Shown in pieces: positions 12,392-24,500 of a stretch of DNA of 64,000 bases. This DNA is from Primula veris (taxonomy: Eukaryota; Streptophyta; Magnoliopsida; Ericales; Primulaceae). Position 1 is the stretch's first letter; each line of letters starts with the position of its first letter. The stretch is from positions 31,183,342-31,247,341 of the forward strand of contig OY821745.1 in assembly GCA_963682055.1 (NCBI GenBank). The letters are read 5' to 3'. Below the pieces are notes generated by a model. The model searched no databases, had not been told where the DNA came from, and was given only the letters and a program-made list of their open reading frames with translations. The translations under genes and the position numbers were made by a program.

Positions 12392-12889
12392 AGAATGGTG
12401 ACATCTTGGTGGTGATGGGGATGATGATGATGTGGATAAGGTTGACTGCTAAAATGGTGTCTTTGACGATCGGTGGTATAACGTAGTTAATATGACGTTA
12501 TGGCTCTTATCTTGCCAGTTAATGGTCAAGTTACATTTTACAGTTTTACAGTTTTACAATCACTACCTAGCTTGTCGTGTTGATGAGAGTAGTCCAATGA
12601 CAAAAAGCATGACTTTTATTAATTAAGCTACGCAATAAATTCACATTATACTATAATTCTTCAAAGGCGGCCATACTATTGATCACTAGAGATACTTTAT
12701 AAATCTTAAGAGGTGGCATTTATATGTATTTATAAATCACCAAGAACTGCATTACAGACCAAATCTTTGGGACTTTGGCTACTAATGAAACTGTATATGA
12801 CAAAAAATACAATGTAATAAGTCAAAGTTTTGTATATTAGTATAATAAATCAGAAAAGGCTGCTGACTATAAGTGTTTGATCGACGGAC
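12392..12889. other. Intergenic and 3' flank of COR413 gene
   Basis: AT-rich; no coding sequence. Probably includes the 3'UTR of the minus-strand COR413 gene, whose polyadenylation site cannot be fixed. Confidence 0.4.
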
Positions 12890-14284
12890 CTAGTCGACGA
12901 AGTGGACAATAAGAGACCACATTGGATAAACTAACAAGAGAAGAATGCCTGTTGTGTTAGATATACCATGAGATTTCGTAAACGAATTTCGGAACCCACC
13001 AGATGCTCTTATATGTTCTTGTAACAAATAACAGCCAATAAATAGGCATGTAAACACCCCCACAAAATTTCCTCTCAGAGTGTCGGCGAAAAAGCTTGGA
13101 GATACCACCAGTAGAAAAATCAACGACGCGGGCATTTCCAACCATTCTGTAAAAAAAAAAAAAAAACAAGAGACCCAAAATGTTAATGACACTCTGTACA
13201 ATATACAATAATCTAGTAGCATATTTTAGTAAAAGTGTGTTAAACTTATGACTTTGAGAAATCTTGACCTGGTAAATGGCGAGGAAAGAAAAGCCTCAAT
13301 ACAACTGCGACGAAAGCGACCCATTTTCCAAACTCACCCCTACGATCATGAAAGCAATAAAGATTTACAATTCAGTTATGAATCCGGATTGTGAAATGTA
13401 ACCGAATATAATTATAGAGACACATACCTTAGAAAGTGAAATAACATATGTGGAAAGCTGAAGAAAATATAAGGAACTAGAAGCGAAGTCAGCATATTCG
13501 TCCGCCAGTTTGTTCGGTCCAATATCAACAAGTATCTAAAAAAGTTAACGAGGTTTTTTATAGAAGAAAGTTAAACAAATTCGACAGCATAACAACGGAA
13601 TGAAAATGTAAGAAATGCCACATGTTTGCTTTAATAGGGGCAGTTTTATCCTTTTGAATGAATTGTTATTAAGTACTCCCGATCAGTAACTTCATATGGT
13701 TTGACTTAATTGAATTTCATTTCCGACACGAATTAGTTTCTTCCTACGCCAACAAGGATCTATCTACTCATTTATTATCTCACATCTATTATTGACACAA
13801 AATATACATCACTAAGGAAATATCTTATGAATCAGATAAAGTTCTCGGATTCGATAAATAGGTCCCAACAAAATCTACAAAATGAATTGTTACACAACAA
13901 GTAACAGAAGTTGACGAGCTTTTGACTATAAGCGATTGATTAATGGTAATGAGTTTCAATTTTGGAAGAGTGTCCGATTGATCATGAAGGTAAGAACGAA
14001 GCAACATGAATAGTTTGTCAAAACACTTTTAAGATCTTATGATCCTATGATTCCTATCTATGTATATTATTTTCTACTTTTCAAAATACAAGAAATTAAA
14101 ATACTCACATTGCTGAGAAGGAGGCAATCCATTTGAGTAGAGAGGTGCCAAAACCTACGCCACCGTGCTTCCTGGCATGATCAAAAAGGCGTAGAGCGGC
14201 TAATTTGAGCTCGCTTATATCTGTATCTATCATATCCATCGTGGCCTTATTGGTCATTGAGAAAAAGTCCATGTTTCTTCCCAT
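12890..14284 (-). CDS. COR413PM: Cold-regulated 413 plasma membrane protein
   Basis: Four exons join in frame: 14284-14109, 13535-13428, 13339-13269, 13146-12890 (612 nt, 203 residues), all with GT-AG introns. The product matches the COR413 plasma-membrane family, a plant multi-pass membrane protein associated with cold and dehydration acclimation. Visible landmarks in order are 'ASFSAIYLLILDRTNWRTN', 'LVPYIF', 'GEFGKWVAFVAVVLRLFFP', 'WLEMPASLIFL' and the family signature 'CYLLQEHIRASGGFRNSF' near the C-terminus, which ends in a hydrophobic helix and 'VHFVD'. Full family length, with several hydrophobic segments. The start is the first ATG of an open exon; a second Met at residue 5 is an alternative. 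A TATA box lies about 60 bp upstream. The biochemical function of the family is unclear; membrane stabilisation is the usual suggestion. Confidence 0.93.
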
Positions 14285-14344
14285 TTTATATCACGGGATT
14301 GTGTGCTTGAATATACTGTGATGCAAGTAATTAAGTGGTAGTAG

Positions 14345-14352
14345 TATTTATA
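14345..14352 (-). promoter_or_regulatory. Probable TATA box of COR413 gene
   Basis: TATAAATA on the minus strand, about 60 bp upstream of the ATG at 14284, leaving room for a short leader. Confidence 0.5.
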
Positions 14353-15784
14353 ATTTTAAGGAGCCTTTACTGGTGGTGTTAAGTGAAATGTCACCTCTTT
14401 TTAAGCTCTATCAATAAAGAGCGCAATGTAGTGCGAGTTTACTGATTCTTAAATTTATTAAAACACTTTTAAATTTGTTGGTTTGGTAAAAGAGTGCCAC
14501 TTGGAATATACCTACTTGTGAATTGAAGTACTTGGCTTGAATGATTTCTTCTTTTCAAGTGAAAAACTATATCCTTTTTCCAATATTTGGACACAAATTT
14601 AATCTTTTTAATGTTATATAATACACCCGTTGTACCACAAAATTAAATTACTTCATATATTTGCACACGACAGTCGTCAGCGATATAACTTTCATTTAGT
14701 GGTGATGATAGTGAATTTCCATGAGTCCGTGACTCTAATATATTTCGAGATTTTTGCCTAATTTAGTTTTTTTCTGAAATTTACTTCCCAAGCTATATTT
14801 ACACACACATACACAAGCCTACTGCCATTGAGACTTCATCTAGCAAAATACAGAATTTGAACACAACTTTATTCACCCAAACTTTTTCGAAATGAAAAAC
14901 AAACGATTATTAGCATAGCATTACATCTGGTAAGATACGATGGTATCCGTTACACTAATCTCAGAATTACTTATTCATCTCCCCCACAGGTGTGCATACT
15001 AGGACTCGTCGTAAGCGGCTCAGAGGTTTTCAAGTATCTGTTTTCTCTGCACCAAATGAAGGCCAATGAGTAGAGATTAGTAAACTTTAACAACAATAAA
15101 AAAACAGATGAACTAGTATTTTCTTCATTTTTTCTGCTTTATTCATTTGATAAACAGATCGGCGAGCTCAGCCTGTGAACCCCTCTTCGAGTTTCGTCAA
15201 TAATCTTATGCTTAACTTGGAAAAAAAACGTCAGATTTTTCCGTGACATCAACACCAAGTACTAGCATTCTCCATGTTTGGAATCATTAATTGGAACGAA
15301 TTTTTCTAGCATTTATGGTCTGGTAAGTGTCGTCGGATCAAACTGATCTAAGGGTTGTTAAGTAAACAAAAGACAAACTCAAGCATTCTAATCACTTTGA
15401 GTTAACAGATTCTAATTAGCATTACCATAACTTCAATCCACTATATATGTAATGTGCATATCATACGTCATACTATTAATATAACTCAAACCAAGAGAAA
15501 TGAAGTTGCCAAATTTGATTATTTTTTTTCAAAAATACTCTTATTCTGATTAACTAATTACTCATGTAGCATAATGCAATTCAAATACATAAATAACTAA
15601 ATAAATATGTTTATTTCCATACATCAATTCATCTTTCAAACTATAATTCATTTATCTTGTATTGACTTATATTAATAGTATGATAACAATAAAACATCAT
15701 ATTACTCATACATGATTATTAATTTACTATATTCATTCCATCAGTTTATTATTTTTTTTGAAAATTTTAAATTCATTTATCTGT
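14353..15784. other. Intergenic
   Basis: AT-rich sequence between the COR413 gene and the small Cys-rich protein gene. Apart from the COR413 promoter, no gene or clear element is visible. Confidence 0.4.
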
Positions 15785-15866
15785 GATCATATTTATATAC
15801 GTATCGCACACGCGGCGTCTGAGATCATATTTATATACGTATCGCACACGCGGCATGTGTTACTAG
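15785..15866 (+). mobile_element. 38-bp tandem duplication ending in Helitron-like 3' terminus
   Basis: A block 'gatcatatttatatacg...cgcacacgcggc' occurs twice with a 38-bp period (15785 and 15823). The second copy leads into a small hairpin (cacacgcggcatgtg) and then TTACTAG|T. Plant Helitrons end in a GC-rich hairpin followed by CTRR with insertion before a T, so this fits a Helitron 3' end. No matching 5' end was found upstream. Confidence 0.35.
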
Positions 15867-15984
15867 TATTATATATAAACAAGGGAAACCCTTTCTTTTT
15901 TACTTATGAATTTTTGGAATAAAAAACATACAAGAAAAAGAAAAACAAATAATAGAAACTGATAAAGAGTCAAACTCCTATGAG

Positions 15985-16197
15985 TCATATACCTACAACA
16001 GAGCTGGCGATCGTCCCTTCGGCAAGAAGTGGTTTATCAACGACCTTATCGGCTGAGGTGGCGATGACAACGCCAAGCCAAGGGCGGCACATACAATGCT
16101 TACCCTCTTCGATTTTAGCGTATACACTCGCCACGTGTTGGCCGCACCCTGACCATGAGGCCTTCCCACACTTCTTGCAATTCACCTTGAAACACAT
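15985..16197 (-). CDS. Small Cys-rich conserved plant protein
   Basis: A single-exon frame of 70 residues (ATG at 16197, TGA at 15985). The N-terminal half has a regular Cys/His pattern: MCFKVNCKKCGK..W.GCGQHVASVYAKIEEGKHCMCRPW, with cysteines at residues 2, 7, 10, 18, 34 and 36 that could bind zinc. It resembles a family of small uncharacterised plant proteins that start 'MCFKVxCxxCGKxxWxGCGxH' and contain 'GKHCxCRxWPGV'. The C-terminal half is low in conserved features. A TATAAATA sits about 95 bp upstream on the same strand. The function is unknown; the recognition is from general memory of the pattern. Confidence 0.75.
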   Translation of the reverse strand: MCFKVNCKKCGKASWSGCGQHVASVYAKIEEGKHCMCRPWLGVVIATSADKVVDKPLLAEGTIASSVVGI

Positions 16198-16289
16198 TTT
16201 TTCCTCTTTAGATATATATCTTGTACTTGTTTCTATTGCCTTTTATTTGTTGTTGTTTGCTTTTTCTTAATTATCCATTGTTTTGCTAG

Positions 16290-16297
16290 TATTTATA
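16290..16297 (-). promoter_or_regulatory. Probable TATA box of the Cys-rich protein gene
   Basis: TATAAATA on the minus strand, 93-100 bp upstream of the ATG at 16197. Confidence 0.45.
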
Positions 16298-16495
16298 TGC
16301 ATACAACTCACGTGGATCATATCGAACTTTTTCCAGTAGATGAGAACTATGCTGAAAAGTCTTCACTACGTACGTAACGGCTACTATGTGAAAATTATTT
16401 CTTGACTTTGAAAGTATCAATTTTTTCATATATTTTGCTTACACCTTGACTAGGTCCGGTACTACTATTAATTATGTGGACAAATATTATCTAAA

Positions 16496-16690
16496 CTTGT
16501 TTCTTGTGAAAATACGTGTAATTTTCACCAATAAATTTTTATATCAAAATTTCTGAAACAAAAAAATTGAAAATTCCATCATGTAGTTTTAATCATAAAC
16601 TTCGTGATTAACTTTTGAAAATATTTTTTTCGTCAATCTAAATACGAAAAAATTATCGATCAAATTTGCACGTATTTTTATATGAGACAT
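16496..16690. repeat. Diverged inverted repeat, related to 3291-3508
   Basis: The left arm contains 'gaaaatacgtgtaatttt' (the same block as at 3291-3508) and the right arm has 'tgcacgtatttttatat'. This suggests a second, degraded copy of the same MITE-like family. Confidence 0.4.
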
Positions 16691-16734
16691 TTGTTTAAAA
16701 ACGTAGCAAGTACATGATTTGAGACTTAATTATT

Positions 16735-17785
16735 AAATGATAAATTAATAAAACATAATACATTTGAAACTAAATTAACAAAAAAATACCCAAAAATTTC
16801 TAATTAACAAAAATATAACCAAAAGTTCATAACTTAATTTGTATATTTCATACACTTATTCAAAAAGTTCATACTCTTATTTCAAAAGTTCATAACCTAA
16901 TTTGTATATTTTTATACACTTATTCCAAAAATTCATACCCTTATTCCAAAAATTAATACAAAAAGTACATATCCTAATTCGTAGAGTTCACCTTTATTTT
17001 CAAAGTTTATAACACAATTTACAGAATTCATATCCTTATTTACATAATTCATATTCATAATTTTTAACTTCATACACTTAATTGACGAAATCCATACACT
17101 TATTTTTCAACCTTATACACTAGTTAACAAATTCAATATTTGTCCGTATTCCGATCTCGAACTAGCACGTCGTCGTCGTGTGCCTCTCATTTGACGACCA
17201 CATCTCCGTCGGCATCAAACTTGAGTTTTTGACATTGCTCTACACATTCACCGTCCACTCCGACAGATGTTTCCGTTTTAATCTACACCTAATAGAGAGA
17301 TCGGAGAGAGAGAGAAGAGATGAGAGAAAGATTAGAAAGAGAGAGCGAGGAGGAAAGAGAGATTGGAGAAAAGAGAGATCGAAAATATAACGGAATGAGC
17401 AGAGATCGGGGAGAGAGAGAAATAGAAAAAGAGAAAGATTGGAGAGAGTGAGAATACGAAGAACAGAGAGATTGGAGAGAGGGGAAAGAAGGAGGAGAGA
17501 GGGTGAGAGGAGCAGAGAGAGAGGAAGGAGGAAAGAGATCGAAAAAAAATGAATGAGGAGAGAAGGAGAATGAGAAGCAGAGAGAGCGAGAAAGAGGGAG
17601 AGAGATAGATTGGAGAGAGAGTGAGAGGAGGAGAGAGAGAAAATATATAAGAAGTGATGAATAAGGTTTTTTGTTTTTTATTAATTATTAATGAAAGATA
17701 TATTTTTAATAATTTAATATTTGAGCGTATGTTTTTGTTAATATAATAGGTTTATGATATGTTTATGTTAATTGTCTCATTATTA
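16735..17785. mobile_element. Foldback-like element, second copy
   Basis: Same layout as 7655-8695: a left end 'taaaacataatacatttgaaac...aacaaaaaaatacccaaaaa', a minisatellite of 'ttcatacccttattccaaaa'-type units (about 16825-17110), a long GA-rich tract (about 17285-17640), and an AT-rich right end with 'ttgttaatataat'. The frame at 17178-17390 lies mostly in the GA tract and is not a gene. About 1.05 kb, close in size to the first copy; ends are approximate. Confidence 0.5.
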
Positions 17786-20700
17786 AAAATGTATGGATAG
17801 ATCAGTTACAAATACTCAAGGATGATGCTTATTTTTACTACATATTTGTTTTTAATTTCGACGATCATGCTACATTAATATGTATCAATTACTCAACAAA
17901 AAAACACAAATTCAATATTCCGGTATATACCTTTTATGGATTGGTACTTCAACCAAAGTATGGTTTTATTTAAAACCAAAATTTAGCTAAATCCTAGTTT
18001 TTTTTTTCACCCAACGATCGAGATTGAAATGTTTCCTTTCACTTTGATTTTATTCGTTGATTTTGTCACTATCTCTCTTAATTAATTACAAAATAAAACA
18101 TATTTAAATTTTTCGTAAAAAAAAAATTATCGGAATGTATTCCAAAATAAAACATATTTGAATTAATTTAAAATAGTTCTTAGTTTACACTTCATAATTA
18201 ATTTCAAAATAAAACATATTTAAATTTTTGGTAAGAAAAAAATTATTGAAATGTATTCATACATGTCTAATTATAGTTTTACTATTTTTTTAAAATTTTC
18301 TAATCAACTATTTTAGGTTTAAAATTCGATAGGACACGAAATGAGATAGTCACTTTGAACAGTAACTTTCTTCTGCTGCTAAGGACTTTGCTAAAACCAC
18401 CTGCCTGTGATGGAAAAAAACCCAAAACTCCCACCTGTTCACGGATGACAAAATTTGCCGCGTGGGTGATCAAATACTATATATATAGAGAGAAATCAAA
18501 TAAATTTTCAAAAAAAAAAAAAACCTTCGACGTATATCATGCTAATAATTTTTCCCATATTTTCTGCCCTCACAAACTTCCCCCAATTTTTTTTGAGTTA
18601 TTATTTCCACTCGTCCAGTTCGATATTACCACTTCAAAATTTTTCATTGCCTTCCCAAATTTTTTGTTGATTCCATTGGAAAACGTTATGTAATACAATG
18701 AAAATAATAACTCAACAATACCCCCAATTTTTTTTACCATTGAAACAATGTATTACAAAACTCCAAGTCCCTCAGATTTACTATAAAATTCTTCATTTGG
18801 TAATATTGATATATTGTTTTTTTTAAACTCAATTGTTTACAATTTTCGGATTATTTAATTTTAGGGTTCTAACGGCATATATTTATAATTGTTCACTCTG
18901 TTTTCATTTGGTAAGTTTATTAGATGAATAAAACACGTCTTAAAAAAGGCTGGAATTTGTTGGCACAGTTTTGAATTTAACTTTGTTAGGTCAAATACTT
19001 GATTTTTATTACTATGTTTTGTTTGGGTTGTTGGATTTTTGTATAATTCGGACTTCTGTTGAAATTTTACTATTAAATATGACTATAAGAGATTTTGGAG
19101 CTATTTTTGTTTTGAGGTCAAAGATTTGAATATTATTACTAGGGTTAACTTGGGTTGGGATTTTGGTTGAAGTCGTAGCATATTTGAATCTCGTGTTGAA
19201 AGTTTAGTGTTAGTTGGTCAAGCCAGTGTTGTTAAGATTGCTGGGGTATAAGACTATTAAGAGCATTCATTACGTAACATCACATCATCGGTTAGTTTCA
19301 TATTTAACTGCTGACACGCAGTGGCGGATGCAGAGGGGTGCATGGGGTTGAGAACTGGTCATATAGGGTGACTGCTTACTAATCATTCCCGAATAGATGC
19401 ATCTCAACAAGACCAATATGAAGATTTCTTAAATACATCGGCTCCCCATGACTTCCACCTCATGTACTTGAACCTAAACCGAATTATCCGGTTATACTAC
19501 TAAGAGACGTAGATCTGCACTTGCATTAAGTACTTACTAATTGCGAACCCACAAACCTTCTAATCATATACTAATTGTGAGCAGGGGAGCACGAGGTCCG
19601 CTAACCCGGAAGAGGAAGATATTTCTCATCCGGCCATAAAATGCTACAAATTTATAATTAAGTTGTTTGTTATTAATCTTCAATTTTTTTTAGATCAAAG
19701 TACTAAGAAAAAAAGTTCATGATGATTAATAGTGAGAAGTAATTTTTACTTTATACATCTATGTGTCTGTACGTATGAAATAGTATTTAGAATTGCCAAT
19801 TAAATTAAATGATAGTATAAACTTCGTAAAAGATTAGTTCAAAAATTCACCACCCCTTAAACTGCCATTAAATCTGAAATATAAGTATGAAAGGGGTTGC
19901 TGGAATTAGAGAAGAAAAGAGAATTTATTTATCATGTTTATTGTGTTTTTGATCTTTGATAATGTTAGAAATCATTACTTGTGTGCTTTATATGTTTGAG
20001 AGATTAAGTTTCACTTGATATAATATCTTGGTTCTTTAACTACATTTAGTGCTCGTACATACAAAAAATGTATAGAATAGAATTAAAGTGATGTTTATTT
20101 GCATGTCTGTAAACATTATATCACAGTAAAAAGTTCATATATCAATTTCGTTAAGGATTTAGTGAGTTTCATTGCTTTTTGATGTGCTTGGATCTTCTAA
20201 TGAAAGAAAAAGGTGAAAAGGATGCAATCGTTTGTAATTTGATAGCTTAAACTTCACTTGATATAAATTCTTTTTAGTGTTGTGCTTGTATATGCATATT
20301 TAGATGCTTTTAGCTGTTTCTAGAGTTTATCTATGGAGAAAATTTCGTGTTTTCCATGTTGCTACTCTAGAGCTTATGTTTCTTTTGGCATTGTGCATTG
20401 GTCTTCTATTTCTGTAATGATTTTAAATGCGGAATGTTGCGCTTAGCTTCGCTTGGGGATAACACCATTGATTGTGCTTTTCAATGCTTGAATGTTGGTA
20501 GCTTATGGTTCACTTGATTTTGCGTATCGATTTTCTTTACAATTTAGTCTTTACATATATGAGTTCGATTGAGTTACATGTGTTTGAAGCTTATCTACAT
20601 GAAAATGGGTATTAAAGAAGCAAATATTTGTGTTTTTGCACATTTCTAAAAGTTAAAAGCTTTATCTTGAGTTGATAAATTTTTTGATTATGCCCTTCTT

Positions 20701-20860
20701 TATTCATATTTTACTATCACTCGTAAGAATTTTTTTATTAATTTTAGCTTCGCTGTAGCTTATATAGGAGAAAATGGTCATTGTACTTGCACCATGTCTG
20801 AAACTTATGTTGTGCTTCGGAATCTATGGGAATTAATACTAATAACAAAACCTTCACAGG
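17786..20860. other. Intergenic, T-rich
   Basis: No gene could be supported. The 112-codon frame at 18355-18693 has no motif. At 19319 the text 'cagtggcggatgcagag' looks like a hAT terminus, but its partner was not found. From about 19,900 to 20,850 the plus strand is T-rich and ends in an acceptor-like 'ccttcacag', as an old intron would, just before the relic at 20861. Confidence 0.4.
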
Positions 20861-21049
20861 TCGGAAGTCACTGATGTACCCTACCTCGCCAACATCAAAT
20901 CGGCCGGAACTCGAACACTACTGTTGAAACCATATGATATGACAACCACGAAGGAGAAAATAGGCGAATGAAAGTTCACAATCATTGCCATCGAAGATGA
21001 AGACCTTGCAATCGAGCTCGTGGAAAGCTATAAAGGAAAAGTTTCATAA
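20861..21049 (+). pseudogene. Small coding relic, family uncertain
   Basis: A short, relatively GC-rich patch reads as protein (SEVTDVPYLANIK...TLLLKPYD then KFTIIAIEDEDLAIELVESYKG) except for one TGA at 20969, and ends at a TAA at 21047. It is preceded by an acceptor-like 'tcacag' and has no start codon, so it looks like the last exon of a dead gene. The rhythm (YL..., then a DED..VE..KGK block) loosely recalls the N-terminal part of mitochondrial-type AAA-ATPases of plants, but this is weak. Confidence 0.3.
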
Positions 21050-21594
21050 AGCTGTATTTAATGTGAAGAAAAACCTAAAATAATTTTCTTAGCTTATTTT
21101 GTGACCAATTACCAGAGTGTAAAACTGTGTGCATAACAAATAGCCACAAAGTCTTAGCCACTTAACTAAGTATATTCATAGGAATTATCGTATACATATA
21201 TTTTGCTAGAGTCAAACTTCGGTTTAAGATACGTAACTAAATCTAATTTAACTTAAATAAATATATGTTTTGTGTTTGTGCTTTTTGGTGTTGGTGCTAC
21301 CTTCGGTGTTTCGTATTGTCCGACTTAAGTTCAACATGTCTTATTAGTACATAACGATGTTTTTACAAAGAGTTGTGCATAATACAAACATATGTAACAA
21401 TAATCACTCGAATCGACCCCGTAAGATGCTAGTAATTTGTAACATGATGCATTTAAAATAAAAACAATCCAACCTCAGTTAACTACCGGTGAAACTTCTT
21501 TAATATACATGATTATATGCTCCATGACATTTATTTACAATAAATTTGTATACTATTACTAGTTTCCCGAAAAGTTTAAAATTTTGTAAACAGT
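21050..21594. other. 3' flank of WAKL gene
   Basis: AT-rich, no coding sequence; probably contains the 3'UTR of the minus-strand kinase gene. Confidence 0.4.
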
Positions 21595-24500
21595 TCACCT
21601 AACGACATGGCCAAGTAAGCTATTTGTCGAAGGCGAGCTCTGTTCACTTGGCCAATATTCCTGCACCGAAACAGGCGAACAATCCTTCACTTCTTGTAAA
21701 GAAGTTGGCGAATCAGCAACCTTTTGTGAGAGTACCGATTTCCTACTTCCCATTATAGCTTTCTTGAGTGATACGCCACCTGTGGACCTCTCACTCGCAT
21801 TCAATGGCGAAGAACAAGTCGATGCAACCGAAGATGTCATAAAGACATTCTCATCTAGTGGGGCCCACCCACTAAGCCTCACCTGCAGTGGCGGATTCAA
21901 GAATTATTGAGGTAAAAAAAATGGCGAGTAAAAAGTATTATTGTTTGACAAAACATTATTTTCAGTAGGTTATTGCAGTGTTTTGAAATGCCAAACCGTA
22001 CTTAAAAAACGATTTCTGGATGAGTTTCACTAAAAGCCAAAAAAGCATAAGCTTTGTCAGCGTAAAAAAAAAGTAAGACCATTCAAGTGTTTTTGAGCTT
22101 TGAATCGAGATTTGAAGAGAGCTTTTAATGGAGATGATTATAATGGAACTATATTAATAAGTAAACTCTTTTAAAATTATGGAGGTTCTTAAAACAATTG
22201 ACACATTATTATCACCAACTATTTCTCACCTGCTCAAGTTCGTCGGCGACCTCTTTCATAGAGGGCCTCATATCCCGGTGAAAAGCTAGACAACGAAAGG
22301 CCAATTCAAAAACCTTGTGAATCGATGATAACGTCCATGCGTCTCTATTTGGCTCAAGATAGCGGTCAATGATATCATCCACATGGCCGTTTCCTATTCG
22401 TTCGAGTGCTAACGCTGCCAAGTTAACCTCACTATTTGGCCTAGTAAAATCAACCACTTTTAAAGCGGTTATGATCTCGACCAATACTACCCCAAAGCTA
22501 TAAACGTCACTCTTATCTGATAAATGATAATTTTGATGATACTGTGGGTCGACATAGCCAGGTGTACCTTGTGGGGCCGTAGATATATGCGAATCTTCGG
22601 TTAACCCTAGCCTAGACAGTCCAAAATCCGCTACTTTCGAACTAAAATTGAAATCTAAAAGAATATTACTAGATTTTATATCTCTATGGTATATAGGCGG
22701 GTTGTTGGCTGAATGGAGATACGCTATGGCCTGAGCAGTCTCAGTGGCTATACTAAGTCGAATCGTCCATGGAAGCACGGATCCTCTTTCTCTCTGCAAA
22801 TGCTGAGAGAGAGTACCGTTTGGCATGTACTCATACACAAGGATTTGTTCATTGTTTTCGATGCAACAACCTAATAATCGTACAAGATTAGGGTGGCTAA
22901 CAGATGATAATAGTTTTATCTCGTTCATCACTTGTTCAACACCATCATTGTCTCTATGTCGTATTCTTTTTATCGCGACTAATTCGTCGTTGTATAATTT
23001 ACCCGAGTACACCGTGCCATATGCACCTATTCCTAGTCTTTGATTTTCAGAAAATCCATTTGTAGCTCTTTCGATTTCTTTATACGAAAACAAGGGTACG
23101 TCTGTTCTACCGGTGGCCTCACTTAGTATGCGTTTTGTGGTGATTTTATTTTTCGAAGAATTTGATTTTCGTCGGATAAAGTAGAAGAGGAGGACTACAA
23201 CAGCCATTAGAAAAGCCCCAGAAATTATACCTAGAAGGAAATGAAAAAAGCTTATACCATGAAAATAATGCAAAATTAAGGAAGCTAGCAAATAGTATTG
23301 TAAAATTGTAATCTATGAATATGGATTGTGAAAATTTCAAGAGTTTTATTCAGGATACTAATGAAAAATATTTAATTTACCTGCAAATAGTACTCCAATT
23401 TTATTTCTTCCTCCACAGTTTCCGGACATGTACCCCGAGGCGCTGCAATATTTACGAACTGGGAAACCGAAAAAGAGTTAGCGGATGCAAATTCATAGAC
23501 AAGAGGATATAGGAAACTGGAATACTATTTTTTCTGGGGTTTTTTTCCCAAAAGTGAATGACAAGTTGAAGGAATAAAATTATAACCAACTTATTTATCA
23601 AATTAAGGTCCGTAATCGCGAGAAAATTCGTAACTTTAATAAACATAAAGAGGTCGAGATTTCCATAAGGAAAGAAGAAGATCACATACTACACTACTCA
23701 CTAGCTGCAAAAAGAACTTCGATACCGTTAAATCTCATTCAGTATTATTACATCATCGATACCGACAACATATAGTAATTAATTTCAAGATAAAAACTAA
23801 TACCTCATGGCCACTGTCACGTCTGATGCCATTATATTGACTAATCATTTTATAAAAAAAGAACGGTCGTCTTGAAATTAAATTCCTTAAATAAAGAAAT
23901 GACGATCAGACAACGCCTATTAGTTGAAGGAAAATTAACAAAATTTTCAACACTAACAATATTCAAATTAATACGTAAATAAACAGCAAACTAAACGACC
24001 TAGTCTAAGGTCAACTGTATAGTAGTCTATTGAGAGCTAATTTAATCATTAGAAAAAAATAGCAAAGCCAAATGACCCATCATTCATCAACACATTCACC
24101 TTCTTATATCCAGTCAATAATAAGATAACCATTTATTAGTCAAAATCAAGAATTATTCCATTCATAAGCAGATAAGCTAAATTCAATAGTGGATTACCAC
24201 CACATGTGATGATGTACAAGTAGTAGCTAGACAGACAACCGGAACTTAATGTGTAAAATGGTCCCTTCATTTTTTAAGACTGCTATTTTTACCCTTAAAA
24301 ACTTTCTTCCGACAAAGCAAACCCTTCACATTGCGATAAATAAATGATAGCCGAGTCATGATATTTGCGATCAAGAAATGCGCCAACCACATATATTCGA
24401 GCTTAATCAATAATCTCATACATTAATTAACATTAGACGTACTGTATTTCCGACTTTCCATGTTGTCACGCCATACTTTTATCGGACTTGAGTTGATCCG

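Noticed and set aside
15980..16270. 96-codon plus-strand frame
   Set aside because: It is the antisense of the Cys-rich protein gene, which has the conserved Cys pattern and a TATA box; the plus frame has neither.
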